From contig NZ_CP173677.1 of the NCBI RefSeq assembly GCF_045055315.1, forward strand, positions 806,001 to 870,000: a DNA stretch of 64,000 nucleotides, read 5' to 3'. Shown one piece after another: positions 24,629 through 36,059 of this stretch. Positions within the stretch are counted from its first letter, which is position 1. The number at the start of each line of letters is the position of its first letter. This DNA comes from Brachymonas wangyanguii. Its GTDB lineage: Bacteria > Pseudomonadota > Gammaproteobacteria > Burkholderiales > Burkholderiaceae_C. Under the pieces are notes generated by a model. That model saw nothing but the letters and a program-made list of their open reading frames with translations, had not been told where the DNA came from and made no database searches. A program made the translations under genes and the position numbers.

Positions 24629-25774
24629 ATGTCCGAGCTTGCCTTCCAGCCCGATCCCGTCAGCATGCTGCTGTCTGCCCGCCGCATTGTCGTCAAGGTC
24701 GGCTCCAGTCTGGTGACCAACGAAGGGCGCGGACTGGACGAGGCGGCAATCGGTGAATGGTGCCGCCAGCTGGCCGCCCTGCGTGCCGATGGCCGCGAGG
24801 TGGTCATGGTGTCCAGCGGGGCTATCGCCGAAGGCATGCTGCGCCTGGGCTGGCGCACGCGCCCGAAGGAGGTCAACGAACTGCAGGCTGCGGCCGCCGT
24901 TGGCCAGATGGGCCTGGCGCAGATGTACGAGACCAAGTTGCGTGAAAACCAGCTGCAATCGGCGCAGATCCTGCTGACGCACGCCGACCTGGCCGATCGC
25001 GAGCGCTACCTGAATGCACGCTCCACGCTGTTGACGCTGCTGGAGTTGGGCGTGCTGCCGGTCATCAACGAGAACGACACGGTGATTACCGACGAGATCA
25101 AGCTGGGTGACAACGACACCTTGGGTGCGCTGGTGGCCAACCTGATCGAGGCCGACCTGCTGGTGATCCTGACCGACCAGAAGGGCCTGTTCGATGCCGA
25201 TCCGCGCAAGAATCCGCAGGCCAAGCTGGTGCAGGTGGCGCGCGCCGGCGATCCGGCGCTGGAGGCCATGGCCGGTGGCGCCGGCAGCACGATTGGTACC
25301 GGCGGCATGCTGACCAAGGTGCTGGCGGCACGCCGTGCCGCCGGTTCCGGTGCCAGCACTGTGATCGCCTGGGGCCGCGAGCCGGATGCGCTGCTGCGCC
25401 TGATGCAGGGCGAGATCATCGGCACCGCACTGATTGCCACCACGCCCAAGATGCAGGCGCGCAAGCAGTGGATGAAGGATCACCTGAAGCTGCACGGCTC
25501 GGTGCTGGTCGATGCCGGTGCCGTGGCCAAGCTGAAGCACGAAGGCAAGAGTCTGCTGCCGATTGGTATGACCGAAGTGCGCGGCGAGTTCCGCCGTGGC
25601 GAAGTGATTGCGATCTGTACGCCGGAAGGGCAGGAGATTGCGCGTGGCCTGGCCAACTATGCCAGCCACGAGGCGCGCCAGCTATGCCGCCATCCTTCGC
25701 GCGAGATCACGGCGATCCTGGGTTACGCGGCCGAACCGGAGTTCGTGCACCGCGACAACCTGGTGATGCTCTGA
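24629..25774 (+). CDS. proB: Glutamate 5-kinase
   Basis: This 381-residue enzyme phosphorylates glutamate in the first step of proline synthesis. The amino-acid kinase domain starts RRIVVKVGSSLVTNEGRGLD and contains VSSGAIAEGM, NENDTVITDEIKLGDND and ILTDQKGLFDADPR. A PUA domain occupies about 285-360 (GSVLVDAGAVAKLKHEGKSL). The family length is about 370. It lies 51 bp after obgE and is probably co-transcribed. proA is not in the window. The gene ends 11 bp from the convergent CNP1-like gene. Confidence 0.96.
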   Translation: MSELAFQPDPVSMLLSARRIVVKVGSSLVTNEGRGLDEAAIGEWCRQLAALRADGREVVMVSSGAIAEGMLRLGWRTRPKEVNELQAAAAVGQMGLAQMYETKLRENQLQSAQILLTHADLADRERYLNARSTLLTLLELGVLPVINENDTVITDEIKLGDNDTLGALVANLIEADLLVILTDQKGLFDADPRKNPQAKLVQVARAGDPALEAMAGGAGSTIGTGGMLTKVLAARRAAGSGASTVIAWGREPDALLRLMQGEIIGTALIATTPKMQARKQWMKDHLKLHGSVLVDAGAVAKLKHEGKSLLPIGMTEVRGEFRRGEVIAICTPEGQEIARGLANYASHEARQLCRHPSREITAILGYAAEPEFVHRDNLVML

Positions 25775-25785
25775 GACTTGCCGGT

Positions 25786-26361
25786 TCAGTAGCCGCCGTT
25801 GCGGTCCCAGAGTGACTGGCCGGTGCGCAGGATGCGGCGTGCATCGCGCGAAGACGTTGGCGGCGTCAGGCCGGTGCAGAGGCCGCTGCTGGCAATCGCA
25901 CGGGCCTGGCGGTTGGTCTGGCGGTCATGCAGGCTGGTCCAGTCTGTCTCGACGTTTTCCCAGCCGGGAGGCGTGGTGTTGAAATCGTAACGGGCATAGG
26001 TGCGCACGGCAAAGGTCGTGCAATTGATGCCCTGGTAGTAGGCGCTACGGCTGGCAGCGCCATCGCGACCCTGCATCAATACCACATAGCGCACGATGCC
26101 ATCGGGAGCCACTTCGACGCTGTCCAGGTCCACCGAGGTGCGCATGGCGGAAAACCCGGGCATCTCGATATCCACCAGCTTGCGCGTGCTCAGCGCCGGA
26201 GCCGGTGGCACCGGGCTTTCCTGTGTCGTTTCCTTCAGGATCTCGGGCTGGTCTTCCTTGGGACCGCCGCCCCAGAGCTGGATCTGGGCCTGGCTGGCGG
26301 TGCTGGCCAGCAGGCCGAGAGCGAGCAGGCCGCAGCCGGCCAGCGAATGGGAGAACTTCAT
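25786..26361 (-). CDS. CNP1-like family periplasmic protein
   Basis: This 191-residue exported protein has a clear Sec signal peptide (MKFSHSLAGCGLLALGLLAS, cleavage after SQA). The mature part contains VRYVVLMQGRDGA and YYQGINCTTFAVRTYARY with conserved cysteines, as in the CNP1-like family named after a Neisseria protein of unknown function. Its ATG overlaps the rppH stop (ATGA), so the two are translationally coupled. This rppH-CNP1 pair is common in Burkholderiales. I cannot assign a role. Confidence 0.8.
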   Translation of the reverse strand: MKFSHSLAGCGLLALGLLASTASQAQIQLWGGGPKEDQPEILKETTQESPVPPAPALSTRKLVDIEMPGFSAMRTSVDLDSVEVAPDGIVRYVVLMQGRDGAASRSAYYQGINCTTFAVRTYARYDFNTTPPGWENVETDWTSLHDRQTNRQARAIASSGLCTGLTPPTSSRDARRILRTGQSLWDRNGGY

Positions 26362-27017
26362 GATGGGGTATCGCCTGCAGTAGGGGGTTGCGGGTCGAAG
26401 CTGGCACCGGGCGGCAGATCCAGCGTGTTGCGCATGGCCGCAGATTGCAGCGGGCGCAGATTGCCCATGGCGCGCATGGGATCGTCCTGGCGCTCGGCGC
26501 GCGGCTTGCCCTGCGGGTTGCGCAGATAGCGGTTGCGCTGGTCGTTGCGCGGCAGGAAACGGGCCAGTTCGGTCAGCGCCATCTCGTAGACGCCGCGCTT
26601 GAACTCGACGACGACATCCAGCGGCACCCAGTAATCGTTCCAGCGCCAGGCATCGAATTCGGGGCGGTCACTGGCACGCAGATCCAGCTCCCAGTCCTGA
26701 CCCAGCAGTTGCAGCAGGTACCAGATCTGCTTCTGGCCCTTGTAATGGCCGCGCGATTCGCGGCGGATAAAACGGTCTGGCACTTCATAGCGCAACCAGT
26801 CCCGGGTTCTGGCGACGATGCGGACATGATGCGGGAGGAGGCCAACTTCCTCTCGCAGTTCACGATACATGGCCTGTTCGGGCGATTCCCCGCGATCTAT
26901 GCCGCCTTGGGGGAATTGCCAGCTGTGGGTGCGAATACGCTTGCCCCAGAACACCTGGTTCTTGCGGTTGAGCAAGATGATGCCGACGTTGGGGCGGAAC
27001 CCTTCCCGGTCGAGCAT
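26358..27017 (-). CDS. rppH: RNA pyrophosphohydrolase RppH (Nudix)
   Basis: This 219-residue enzyme removes pyrophosphate from mRNA 5' ends and starts RNase E-dependent decay. The start MLDREGFRPNVGIILLN is canonical; ATG 27017 has GGAG just upstream, so the in-frame start at 27053 is rejected. The Nudix box GGIDRGESPEQ...YRELREEVGL is complete. Compared with E. coli RppH there is a C-terminal extension of about 50 residues rich in Arg, Pro and Gln. It is divergent from proS. Confidence 0.95.
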   Translation of the reverse strand: MLDREGFRPNVGIILLNRKNQVFWGKRIRTHSWQFPQGGIDRGESPEQAMYRELREEVGLLPHHVRIVARTRDWLRYEVPDRFIRRESRGHYKGQKQIWYLLQLLGQDWELDLRASDRPEFDAWRWNDYWVPLDVVVEFKRGVYEMALTELARFLPRNDQRNRYLRNPQGKPRAERQDDPMRAMGNLRPLQSAAMRNTLDLPPGASFDPQPPTAGDTPS

Positions 27018-27142
27018 GATCAACTCCAATTCTTTAATGCGACCATTATGCACTGTTGGGCCTGGATATCAACGAGAATACGAGTTGTTGCCATGCAGCA
27101 GAGAAGGCTGTTGCCTGGCGTGTTTTCCTATCCTGCAGAACC

Positions 27143-28888
<1,746 letters not shown>

Positions 28889-28895
28889 GCCGGCC

Positions 28896-29540
28896 ATGCT
28901 GCAGTCGCCTGCCTTTTCCCGGCGCCACTGGCTGCAGGCCACGGCGCGCTGGGGCGGAGCCGGGCTGCTCGCGTCTGCGCCTTGGCCGCTGGCTTGGGCC
29001 GGCGCACAGAAGGAAGAGCATCTGGCCGATTCGGTGCGTACCGCGCTGAGCGCCGCGGTGCGCATGAGTTCGGCGCCGCCCGTACCGCTGTTTGGCAGCC
29101 GCCAGCAGGAGCTGGAGTACCTGCGCTGGCTGGACGAGATGCAGCGCCGTCTCGGCAACCTGATGGAAAACGACTTTACCCGGCGCGAGTTCCTGCAGAC
29201 GGTCTGGTACGAGGCGACACGTGCCGGGCTGGAAGTGTCGCTGGTGCTCGGCCTGATCCAGGTCGAGAGCAATTTCCGCAAGTTCGCGATTTCGTCGGTA
29301 GGCGCGCGCGGACTGATGCAGGTGATGCCGTTCTGGGCGCGCACCATCGGCGATGGCGATCCGGCGGCGCTGTTCCACCAGCAGACCAACCTGCGCTTTG
29401 GCTGCGCGATCCTGCGCTATTACCTGAATCGCGAGAAAGGCAATCTGTTCATGGCGCTGGGGCGCTACAACGGCTCACGCGGCCAATCGAAATATCCCGA
29501 TGCCGTGATGGCGGCGCAGCGTCGCTGGGAGCTGGCCTAG
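28896..29540 (+). CDS. Lytic transglycosylase with Tat-like signal peptide
   Basis: This 214-residue periplasmic enzyme of the SLT type cleaves peptidoglycan glycan strands. The N-terminus has a twin-arginine pattern (FSRRHWLQATARW, then hydrophobic GGAGLLASAPWPLAWAGA). The catalytic glutamate is in GLIQVESNF, followed by SSVGARGLMQVMPFWA, NLRFGCAILRYYL and ALGRYNGS, the usual SLT motifs. It starts 5 bp after the proS stop, a conserved neighbour in Burkholderiales. Tat export is inferred from the signal alone. Confidence 0.88.
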   Translation: MLQSPAFSRRHWLQATARWGGAGLLASAPWPLAWAGAQKEEHLADSVRTALSAAVRMSSAPPVPLFGSRQQELEYLRWLDEMQRRLGNLMENDFTRREFLQTVWYEATRAGLEVSLVLGLIQVESNFRKFAISSVGARGLMQVMPFWARTIGDGDPAALFHQQTNLRFGCAILRYYLNREKGNLFMALGRYNGSRGQSKYPDAVMAAQRRWELA

Positions 29541-29544
29541 GGCC

Positions 29545-29816
29545 TTAGCGCAGCTTGCGGAACCAGATCGCGTTGACCGTGACCAGGCCTGCCAGAAAGG
29601 CGTACAGGCCGGTACGCTCACCCCACTGGTCCTGGCCGAGCCAGATCAGCAGCGGAATCGCGATAAAGGCGATCGTGGTGAGCACCAGGCGACGGCCGAC
29701 AGCGCGGGCGTATTCGGGGCCATGCTTTTTCAGGCCAAGCACGCCACTCAGGATCTGCCAGCAGGCAAACACGGTCAGCGCCAGTGCGGCGCCCAGCAGC
29801 ATCTCGGTCTGGCCGA

Positions 29817-29820
<4 letters not shown>
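29545..29820 (-). CDS. Small three-helix membrane protein of unknown function
   Basis: This 91-residue protein has three hydrophobic segments (about 7-28, 45-61 and 71-86). I do not recognise a named family. Its ATG overlaps the argH stop (ATGA), so it is translated with argH. The gene ends 4 bp from the convergent lytic transglycosylase gene. Confidence 0.7.
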
Positions 29821-31271
<1,451 letters not shown>

Positions 31272-31347
31272 GGCAGAAACAATCGGAAAAGACAGGCCGC
31301 AGTGGCCAGAAAATGACGGGGCTTGCGCAGCGGCAAGCCAAACCCCC

Positions 31348-31353
31348 ATTGTA
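31348..31353 (-). promoter_or_regulatory. Possible -10 box of argH
   Basis: TACAAT on the minus strand lies 77-82 bp upstream of the argH ATG in the argH-hemC divergent gap. The -35 is weak. Confidence 0.35.
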
Positions 31354-31489
31354 ACGATGCCTGCCGTGGCAGCAGGATGCCGCCGGCGTTTTCCCCGGTG
31401 CCCGTGCTAGCATCGCAGCATCAGGATCAGCGTCCGCAAGGGCGCACCACACCCTATTGACCTTATCTGGCAGGCCTGCCTGCGCGCGC

Positions 31490-32425
31490 ATGACACAAGC
31501 AACTTCTCCCCTGAACCTCACCATCGCTACCCGCGAAAGCCGCCTTGCCCTGTGGCAGGCCGAGCATGTCAAGGCCCTGCTGGAGCAGCAGGGACACACG
31601 GTCACGCTGCTTGGCATGACTACGCGCGGCGACCAGATCCTGGATCGCACGCTGAGCAAGGTGGGCGGCAAGGGCCTGTTCGTCAAGGAGCTGGAGCTGG
31701 CACTGGAAGAGGGCCGAGCCGATCTGGCGGTGCACTCGCTCAAGGATGTGCCGATGGAGCTGCCGCCTGGTTTCGAGCTCGCTTGCGTGATGGAGCGCGA
31801 AGATCCGCGCGATGCCTTTGTCTCGCCGCAATGCGCCAGCCTGGACGATGTGCCGCAGGGTGGCGTGCTCGGCACCTCCAGCCTGCGCCGCACCGTGCTG
31901 CTGCGCGCGCAGCGTCCGGACCTGCGCATTGAGCCCTTGCGCGGCAACCTTGATACCCGTCTGCGCAAGCTGGATGAAGGCCAGTATGACGCCATCGTGC
32001 TGGCTGCCGCCGGTCTCAAGCGCCTGAAGCTGGAAGATCGCATCCGTACCATCTTCGAGCCGGAGCAGATGCTGCCGGCAGCCGGGCAGGGCGCGCTCGG
32101 CATCGAGGTCCGCAGTGGTCGCCCGGAGCTGGTGCAGGCGCTGGCACCGCTGGTACACCTGCCGACCTGGCTGCGTGTCGCCGCCGAACGGGCCGTCAGC
32201 CGCACCATGGGCGGCAGCTGCTCGATGCCGTTGGCGGCCCATGCCACACTCGATGGCGATAGCTTGCACATCGAGGCCGCCTGGGGCCGTGAAGACGATG
32301 CCAGTGGCGGACTGGTGCATGCCAGTGCCACGGCCCCGGTACAGACGCTGGAACAGGCCGATCAGCTCGGCGAGCAGGTGGCGCGCCAGCTGATTGCCGC
32401 CGGTGCCCAGGTGCACGCAGGCTGA
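31490..32425 (+). CDS. hemC: Hydroxymethylbilane synthase (porphobilinogen deaminase)
   Basis: This 311-residue enzyme joins four porphobilinogens into hydroxymethylbilane on the way to heme, siroheme and cobalamin. Motifs are TIATRESRLALWQAEHV, TRGDQILDRTLSKVGGKGLF, AVHSLKDVPMELP and RGNLDTRLRKLD, and the dipyrromethane-cofactor cysteine is C244 in GGSCSMPLAAHA. First gene of hemC-hemD-hemX-hemY. It also feeds the cobalamin genes near the right end of the window, since they share this precursor. Confidence 0.97.
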   Translation: MTQATSPLNLTIATRESRLALWQAEHVKALLEQQGHTVTLLGMTTRGDQILDRTLSKVGGKGLFVKELELALEEGRADLAVHSLKDVPMELPPGFELACVMEREDPRDAFVSPQCASLDDVPQGGVLGTSSLRRTVLLRAQRPDLRIEPLRGNLDTRLRKLDEGQYDAIVLAAAGLKRLKLEDRIRTIFEPEQMLPAAGQGALGIEVRSGRPELVQALAPLVHLPTWLRVAAERAVSRTMGGSCSMPLAAHATLDGDSLHIEAAWGREDDASGGLVHASATAPVQTLEQADQLGEQVARQLIAAGAQVHAG

Positions 32426-32427
32426 CG

Positions 32428-33261
32428 ATGGCACAGCGCCCCCTGGTGCTGGTGACGCGGCCGGAGCCGCAGGCCAGCCGCTGGACCAGCCAGCTGCAGC
32501 AGCTGTTGCCGGAGGTCGACATCCGGGCCTTGCCGCTGATCGTGACCGCGCCGGTCCATGCGCCAGCCTACCAGCAGCGGCTGCAGCTGGCCTGGGACAG
32601 TTTGCCGGAGCTGGTCGCGGCCTATTTCGTCAGCGTGCCGGCCGTGACCGGTTTTTTTGCCGCCGTGCCGGATGCGCTGGCGCGCTGGCAGGCTGCTGGC
32701 GTGCGTGCCTGGGCGCCCGGCCGCGGCACGCGCGATGCGCTGCTGCAGACCGGTATCCCCGCAGCGGGTATCGACAGTCCGCCGGCCGATGCCGCCCAGT
32801 TCGATTCCGAAACCCTCTGGCCGCTGGTCCAGCCGCAGGTCGCACAGGCGCTGCAGCAGGGCAGGCGCATGCTGCGCGTGCGCGGCACCGACCAGTTGCT
32901 GCCTGGCGAGCAGGTGGACCAGGGCGCTGGCCGAGACTGGATGGGGCAGCAGCTACAGGCAGCTGGCGTTACGGTCGATACCGTGGTCGCCTACCAGCGC
33001 CAGCCGCCTGCCTGGGATGATGCCTTTGTCTCCTCCCTGCGCCAGCAGCTGGCGGCACGTCGCTGCCTCTGGCTCTGGAGCAGCTCGCAGGCCCTGGAGC
33101 ATGCCGTGGCCTTGCTGCCCGGGCATGACTGGTCGGCGGATGGAGCTGTCGCCACCCACCCACGGATTGCGGAAAATGCACGCCGTTGCGGTTTTGTGCA
33201 ACTGCAGCAGGCGCGTCCGGTGCTTGCAGACGTGGCCCAGTCGATACAATCACTGCTATGA
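32428..33261 (+). CDS. hemD: Uroporphyrinogen-III synthase
   Basis: This 277-residue enzyme cyclises hydroxymethylbilane with inversion of ring D. HemD proteins are poorly conserved. Support comes from the VLVTRPEPQASRW start, the YFVSVPAVTGFFA segment, an inter-domain region with RMLRVRGTDQLLPGEQ and position 2 bp after hemC. Its stop overlaps the next start as ATGA. Confidence 0.92.
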   Translation: MAQRPLVLVTRPEPQASRWTSQLQQLLPEVDIRALPLIVTAPVHAPAYQQRLQLAWDSLPELVAAYFVSVPAVTGFFAAVPDALARWQAAGVRAWAPGRGTRDALLQTGIPAAGIDSPPADAAQFDSETLWPLVQPQVAQALQQGRRMLRVRGTDQLLPGEQVDQGAGRDWMGQQLQAAGVTVDTVVAYQRQPPAWDDAFVSSLRQQLAARRCLWLWSSSQALEHAVALLPGHDWSADGAVATHPRIAENARRCGFVQLQQARPVLADVAQSIQSLL

Positions 33262-34445
33262 CGATCTCCGACCAGACCGACGCTGCAATTCCCGCTCCGA
33301 TGCCCGTGAACGCTCCCCCGGCAGCGGCACGTGCCGGCATGTCGGCGCTGGCACGTGTGGGGCTGGTGCTGGCCTTGATCCTGGCCTTGCTGGCCATGGC
33401 TGGCGTAGCCTATCTTTGGCAGGATGCACGCCGCATGCAGCGCCAGATCGCCACGCAAGTGGCTGACATGAACCGCCAGGCCAGCGAGCTGCAGGCAGTT
33501 GCCGAGCTGGCTAGCCGCCAGAGCCAGGACGCCACGGCGCGTACGGCACTGTTCTCGGCCAAGGTCGCCGAATTCGAGGGGCGCAATGCCCAGGTCGACA
33601 GCGTGCTGCAAGGACTGGCGCGCGCCAAGGACGAGAACCTGCTGGTCGATATCGATGCCGCGATCCAGATGGGCTGGCAGCAGAGCCAGCTGACCGGCGG
33701 CGTACAGCCGCTGCTGGCCGGTCTGGTCAGCGCCCAGAACCGCCTGAGGCAGGCCGCACAGCCCAAGCTGCTGCCGCTGGAACAGAGCATTGGCCGCGAT
33801 ATCGAGCGCCTGCGCCAGACCAGCGAAAGCGATGTGACCATGTTGCTGGGCCGTATCGACGGCGTGCTGCGCGAGATCGACGGTCTGCCGTTGCAGAGCG
33901 ATCTGGTGCGCCTGAACGAGCGTACCTGGCAGGCGCAGGCCAGCAGCGCCGCCAGCCTGCCATCCGATGCGCCCTGGTGGCAGCGCAGCTGGGCGCATGT
34001 GAGTGATACCTTCTCCGATCTGGTGCGCGTGCGCACCATCGAAAGCCGCGATGCCGCGCTGCTGCAGCCGCAGCAGGGCTACTACCTGCGTGAAAACATC
34101 AAGCTGCAGCTGCTCAATGCGCGCATGGCGCTGCTGGCGCGCCAGCCTGAAGTGGCCCGCAGCGACGTGCAACAGGTGCGTGCCATGATGAGCCGCTACT
34201 TCCAGTCCGATGCCCAGGCCGTACGCAGCTCGCTGCTGACGCTGGAAGAGGTCGGCAACAACATCCACGTCGTGCAACTGCCCACCATTCAGGAAACCCA
34301 GGCAGCGCTGGCAGCCGCGCAGAATGCGGCGGCACTGGCTGCGCCGGTGATTGTTCCGGCGCTGCCGGCAGCATCGGCGGCCTCGGCGCCGGCTCCGGCA
34401 CAGCCTGCGGCATCGGCTGCGACCGTCGCAGCTTCGGGGGCCTGA
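33258..34445 (+). CDS. hemX: HemX-like uroporphyrin-III C-methyltransferase family protein
   Basis: This 395-residue membrane-anchored protein belongs to the HemX family. It has a short cytoplasmic N-terminus, one membrane helix near 35-55 (GLVLALILALLAMAGVAYLW), a long helical periplasmic part rich in Gln and Arg, and an Ala/Pro-rich tail. Despite the family name it lacks SAM-methyltransferase motifs. ATG 33258 overlaps the hemD stop. Its exact function in heme synthesis is not settled. Confidence 0.88.
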   Translation: MTISDQTDAAIPAPMPVNAPPAAARAGMSALARVGLVLALILALLAMAGVAYLWQDARRMQRQIATQVADMNRQASELQAVAELASRQSQDATARTALFSAKVAEFEGRNAQVDSVLQGLARAKDENLLVDIDAAIQMGWQQSQLTGGVQPLLAGLVSAQNRLRQAAQPKLLPLEQSIGRDIERLRQTSESDVTMLLGRIDGVLREIDGLPLQSDLVRLNERTWQAQASSAASLPSDAPWWQRSWAHVSDTFSDLVRVRTIESRDAALLQPQQGYYLRENIKLQLLNARMALLARQPEVARSDVQQVRAMMSRYFQSDAQAVRSSLLTLEEVGNNIHVVQLPTIQETQAALAAAQNAAALAAPVIVPALPAASAASAPAPAQPAASAATVAASGA

Positions 34446-34448
34446 TCG

Positions 34449-35795
34449 ATGCGCGCGCTACTCTGGCTGGTCCTGCTGTTTCTTCTGGCCACGCTGCTGG
34501 CCCTGCTGGCAGGCGGCAACCAGGCCGTGGTGACTGTCTACTGGTCGCCGACGCAGGCCATCGACCTGTCGCTGAACCTGGTGGTGGCAGTGATCGTCGG
34601 CCTGTTCCTGCTCGGTTTTGCGCTGTTGCGTGGCGTACAGATCCTGTCCAGCCTGCCCTTGCAGGCGCAACGCTGGCGCACGCACCAGAAAGAGCGCGCC
34701 ATGCACGGTTATCTGCTTGATGCCATGTCCTACCAGATTGCCGGCCGTTATGGCCGTGCCCGCACCGCCGCCGGCAAGGCGCTGGAACAGGACGAGGGCC
34801 TGTATGGCAGGCCGGATCCGGCACAGCCTGCCGAAACGGAATCGGATCAGACTAAGGCCGGTCATGCCGCAGCGCCGGCTCCGGCGTATCGCATGCAGAT
34901 GCGCACGCTGGCGCACAACCTGATGGCTGACAGCAGCCAGGGCATGCTGGATGCCGAATGGCGTGATACCTGCCAGGCGCGCGCCGAACAGGAGGCCCGC
35001 CTGATCCACGGTGGCGCAGCGGCAGAAACACGCGAAGGCTTGTTGTTGCGCTCGGTGCGCCGTGCGCTCGACAGTCACCAGCCGGACAAGGCGCTGCAGT
35101 TGCTGGACCAGTTGCCGCAGGGGGCGACGCGCCGGATTGTCGCCTTGCGCTACCGCCTGCGTGCGGCGCAGCAGCAGGGCGATGTACAGCAGGCGCTGGA
35201 TACGGCACGTGCGCTGGTGCGGCACAAGGCGTTCTCGCCGCTTGCCGGCCAGGCCCTGATCCAGCAGCTGGCGGCCGATTGGCTGCGCTCCGCCCACGAT
35301 GTAGAGCAGCTGCAGCAGCACTGGCGTGCCCTGGCCGCGCAGGAGCGCAGCGTACCGGCGATTGCCCTGGCTGCAGCGGAGCGCCTGCAGTTGCTGGGAG
35401 GCTCGCCCGCGCAGGCCAGCCACTGGCTGCTGCCGGTCTGGGAACAGCTGGCCATATCGCCCGAAGCGCTGAACCCGGTACAGCGCCAATCCGTGGTGCT
35501 GATGCTGGGGGATTCGCTGGGCAGTCTGGAGCTTGACTGGCAACAGCGTATCGAGCAGGCCAGCCAGCGTCATCCGCAGCAGGCGGAGCTGCAATACCTG
35601 TACGGTCTGGTCTGCCTGCAACGCCAGCAGCCAGACTCGGCACGCCAATGGCTCGAACAGGCCTTGCCGCGCCTGCAGCAGGTGCCGGCGTTGCGCCGCA
35701 AGGCCTGGATGGTGCTGGCGCAACTGGCGGAACAGCGCGCCGATACCACGGCGGCGCTGGAAGCCTGGAAGCAGGCTGCCATCACGTCTGCCTGA
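34449..35795 (+). CDS. hemY: HemY-like tetratricopeptide membrane protein
   Basis: This 448-residue protein has two N-terminal membrane helices (about 4-22 and 40-60), the HemY_N pattern (QAVVTVYW, IDLSLNLVVAVIV), then TPR-like repeats through the rest (for example ALQLLDQLPQG and AELQYLYGLVCLQRQQPDSA). It is the proteobacterial HemY of hemCDXY clusters, not protoporphyrinogen oxidase. It starts 3 bp after the hemX stop, so it belongs to the same operon. Confidence 0.9.
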   Translation: MRALLWLVLLFLLATLLALLAGGNQAVVTVYWSPTQAIDLSLNLVVAVIVGLFLLGFALLRGVQILSSLPLQAQRWRTHQKERAMHGYLLDAMSYQIAGRYGRARTAAGKALEQDEGLYGRPDPAQPAETESDQTKAGHAAAPAPAYRMQMRTLAHNLMADSSQGMLDAEWRDTCQARAEQEARLIHGGAAAETREGLLLRSVRRALDSHQPDKALQLLDQLPQGATRRIVALRYRLRAAQQQGDVQQALDTARALVRHKAFSPLAGQALIQQLAADWLRSAHDVEQLQQHWRALAAQERSVPAIALAAAERLQLLGGSPAQASHWLLPVWEQLAISPEALNPVQRQSVVLMLGDSLGSLELDWQQRIEQASQRHPQQAELQYLYGLVCLQRQQPDSARQWLEQALPRLQQVPALRRKAWMVLAQLAEQRADTTAALEAWKQAAITSA

Positions 35796-35984
35796 GCCTT
35801 CTTCTTCTGGCTGGCCGCTGTACGTGCCACAGCTTACACGTGCACTGACGCCTGCAGTTGTACCCAACCCTTTCATGCGGCTTGATGTGCCGCCAGGCCT
35901 TGCGTACGTCCTGCTTCGCTTGATCGATCCGATCCTGTGCTTGACGCTGCAGTTGCGGCTGTCCTGCCGGTAGCTTCGCCCATG

Positions 35985-36016
35985 AAAAAGCGGCCACTGT
36001 CGGGGACAGTGGCCGC
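35985..36016 (-). terminator. Strong rho-independent terminator of rne
   Basis: On the minus strand a perfect 12-bp stem GCGGCCACTGTC / GACAGTGGCCGC with a 3-nt loop is followed by TTTTT. It lies 43 bp after the rne stop. The remaining gap to hemY (35796-35984) shows nothing I can support. Confidence 0.9.
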
Positions 36017-36059
36017 CTGGCCGAAAGCGACAGGGCGCGGGCCCTGTCTGTGGCTGTGC

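Noticed and set aside
23135..25669. 844-codon minus-strand frame across rpmA, obgE and proB
   Set aside because: It spans three well-supported plus-strand genes, has shadow composition and shows no recognisable domain.
35796..35984. Small ORFs between hemY and rne
   Set aside because: Short frames in both directions have no ribosome binding site or recognisable pattern. The region looks like untranslated sequence plus the rne terminator.
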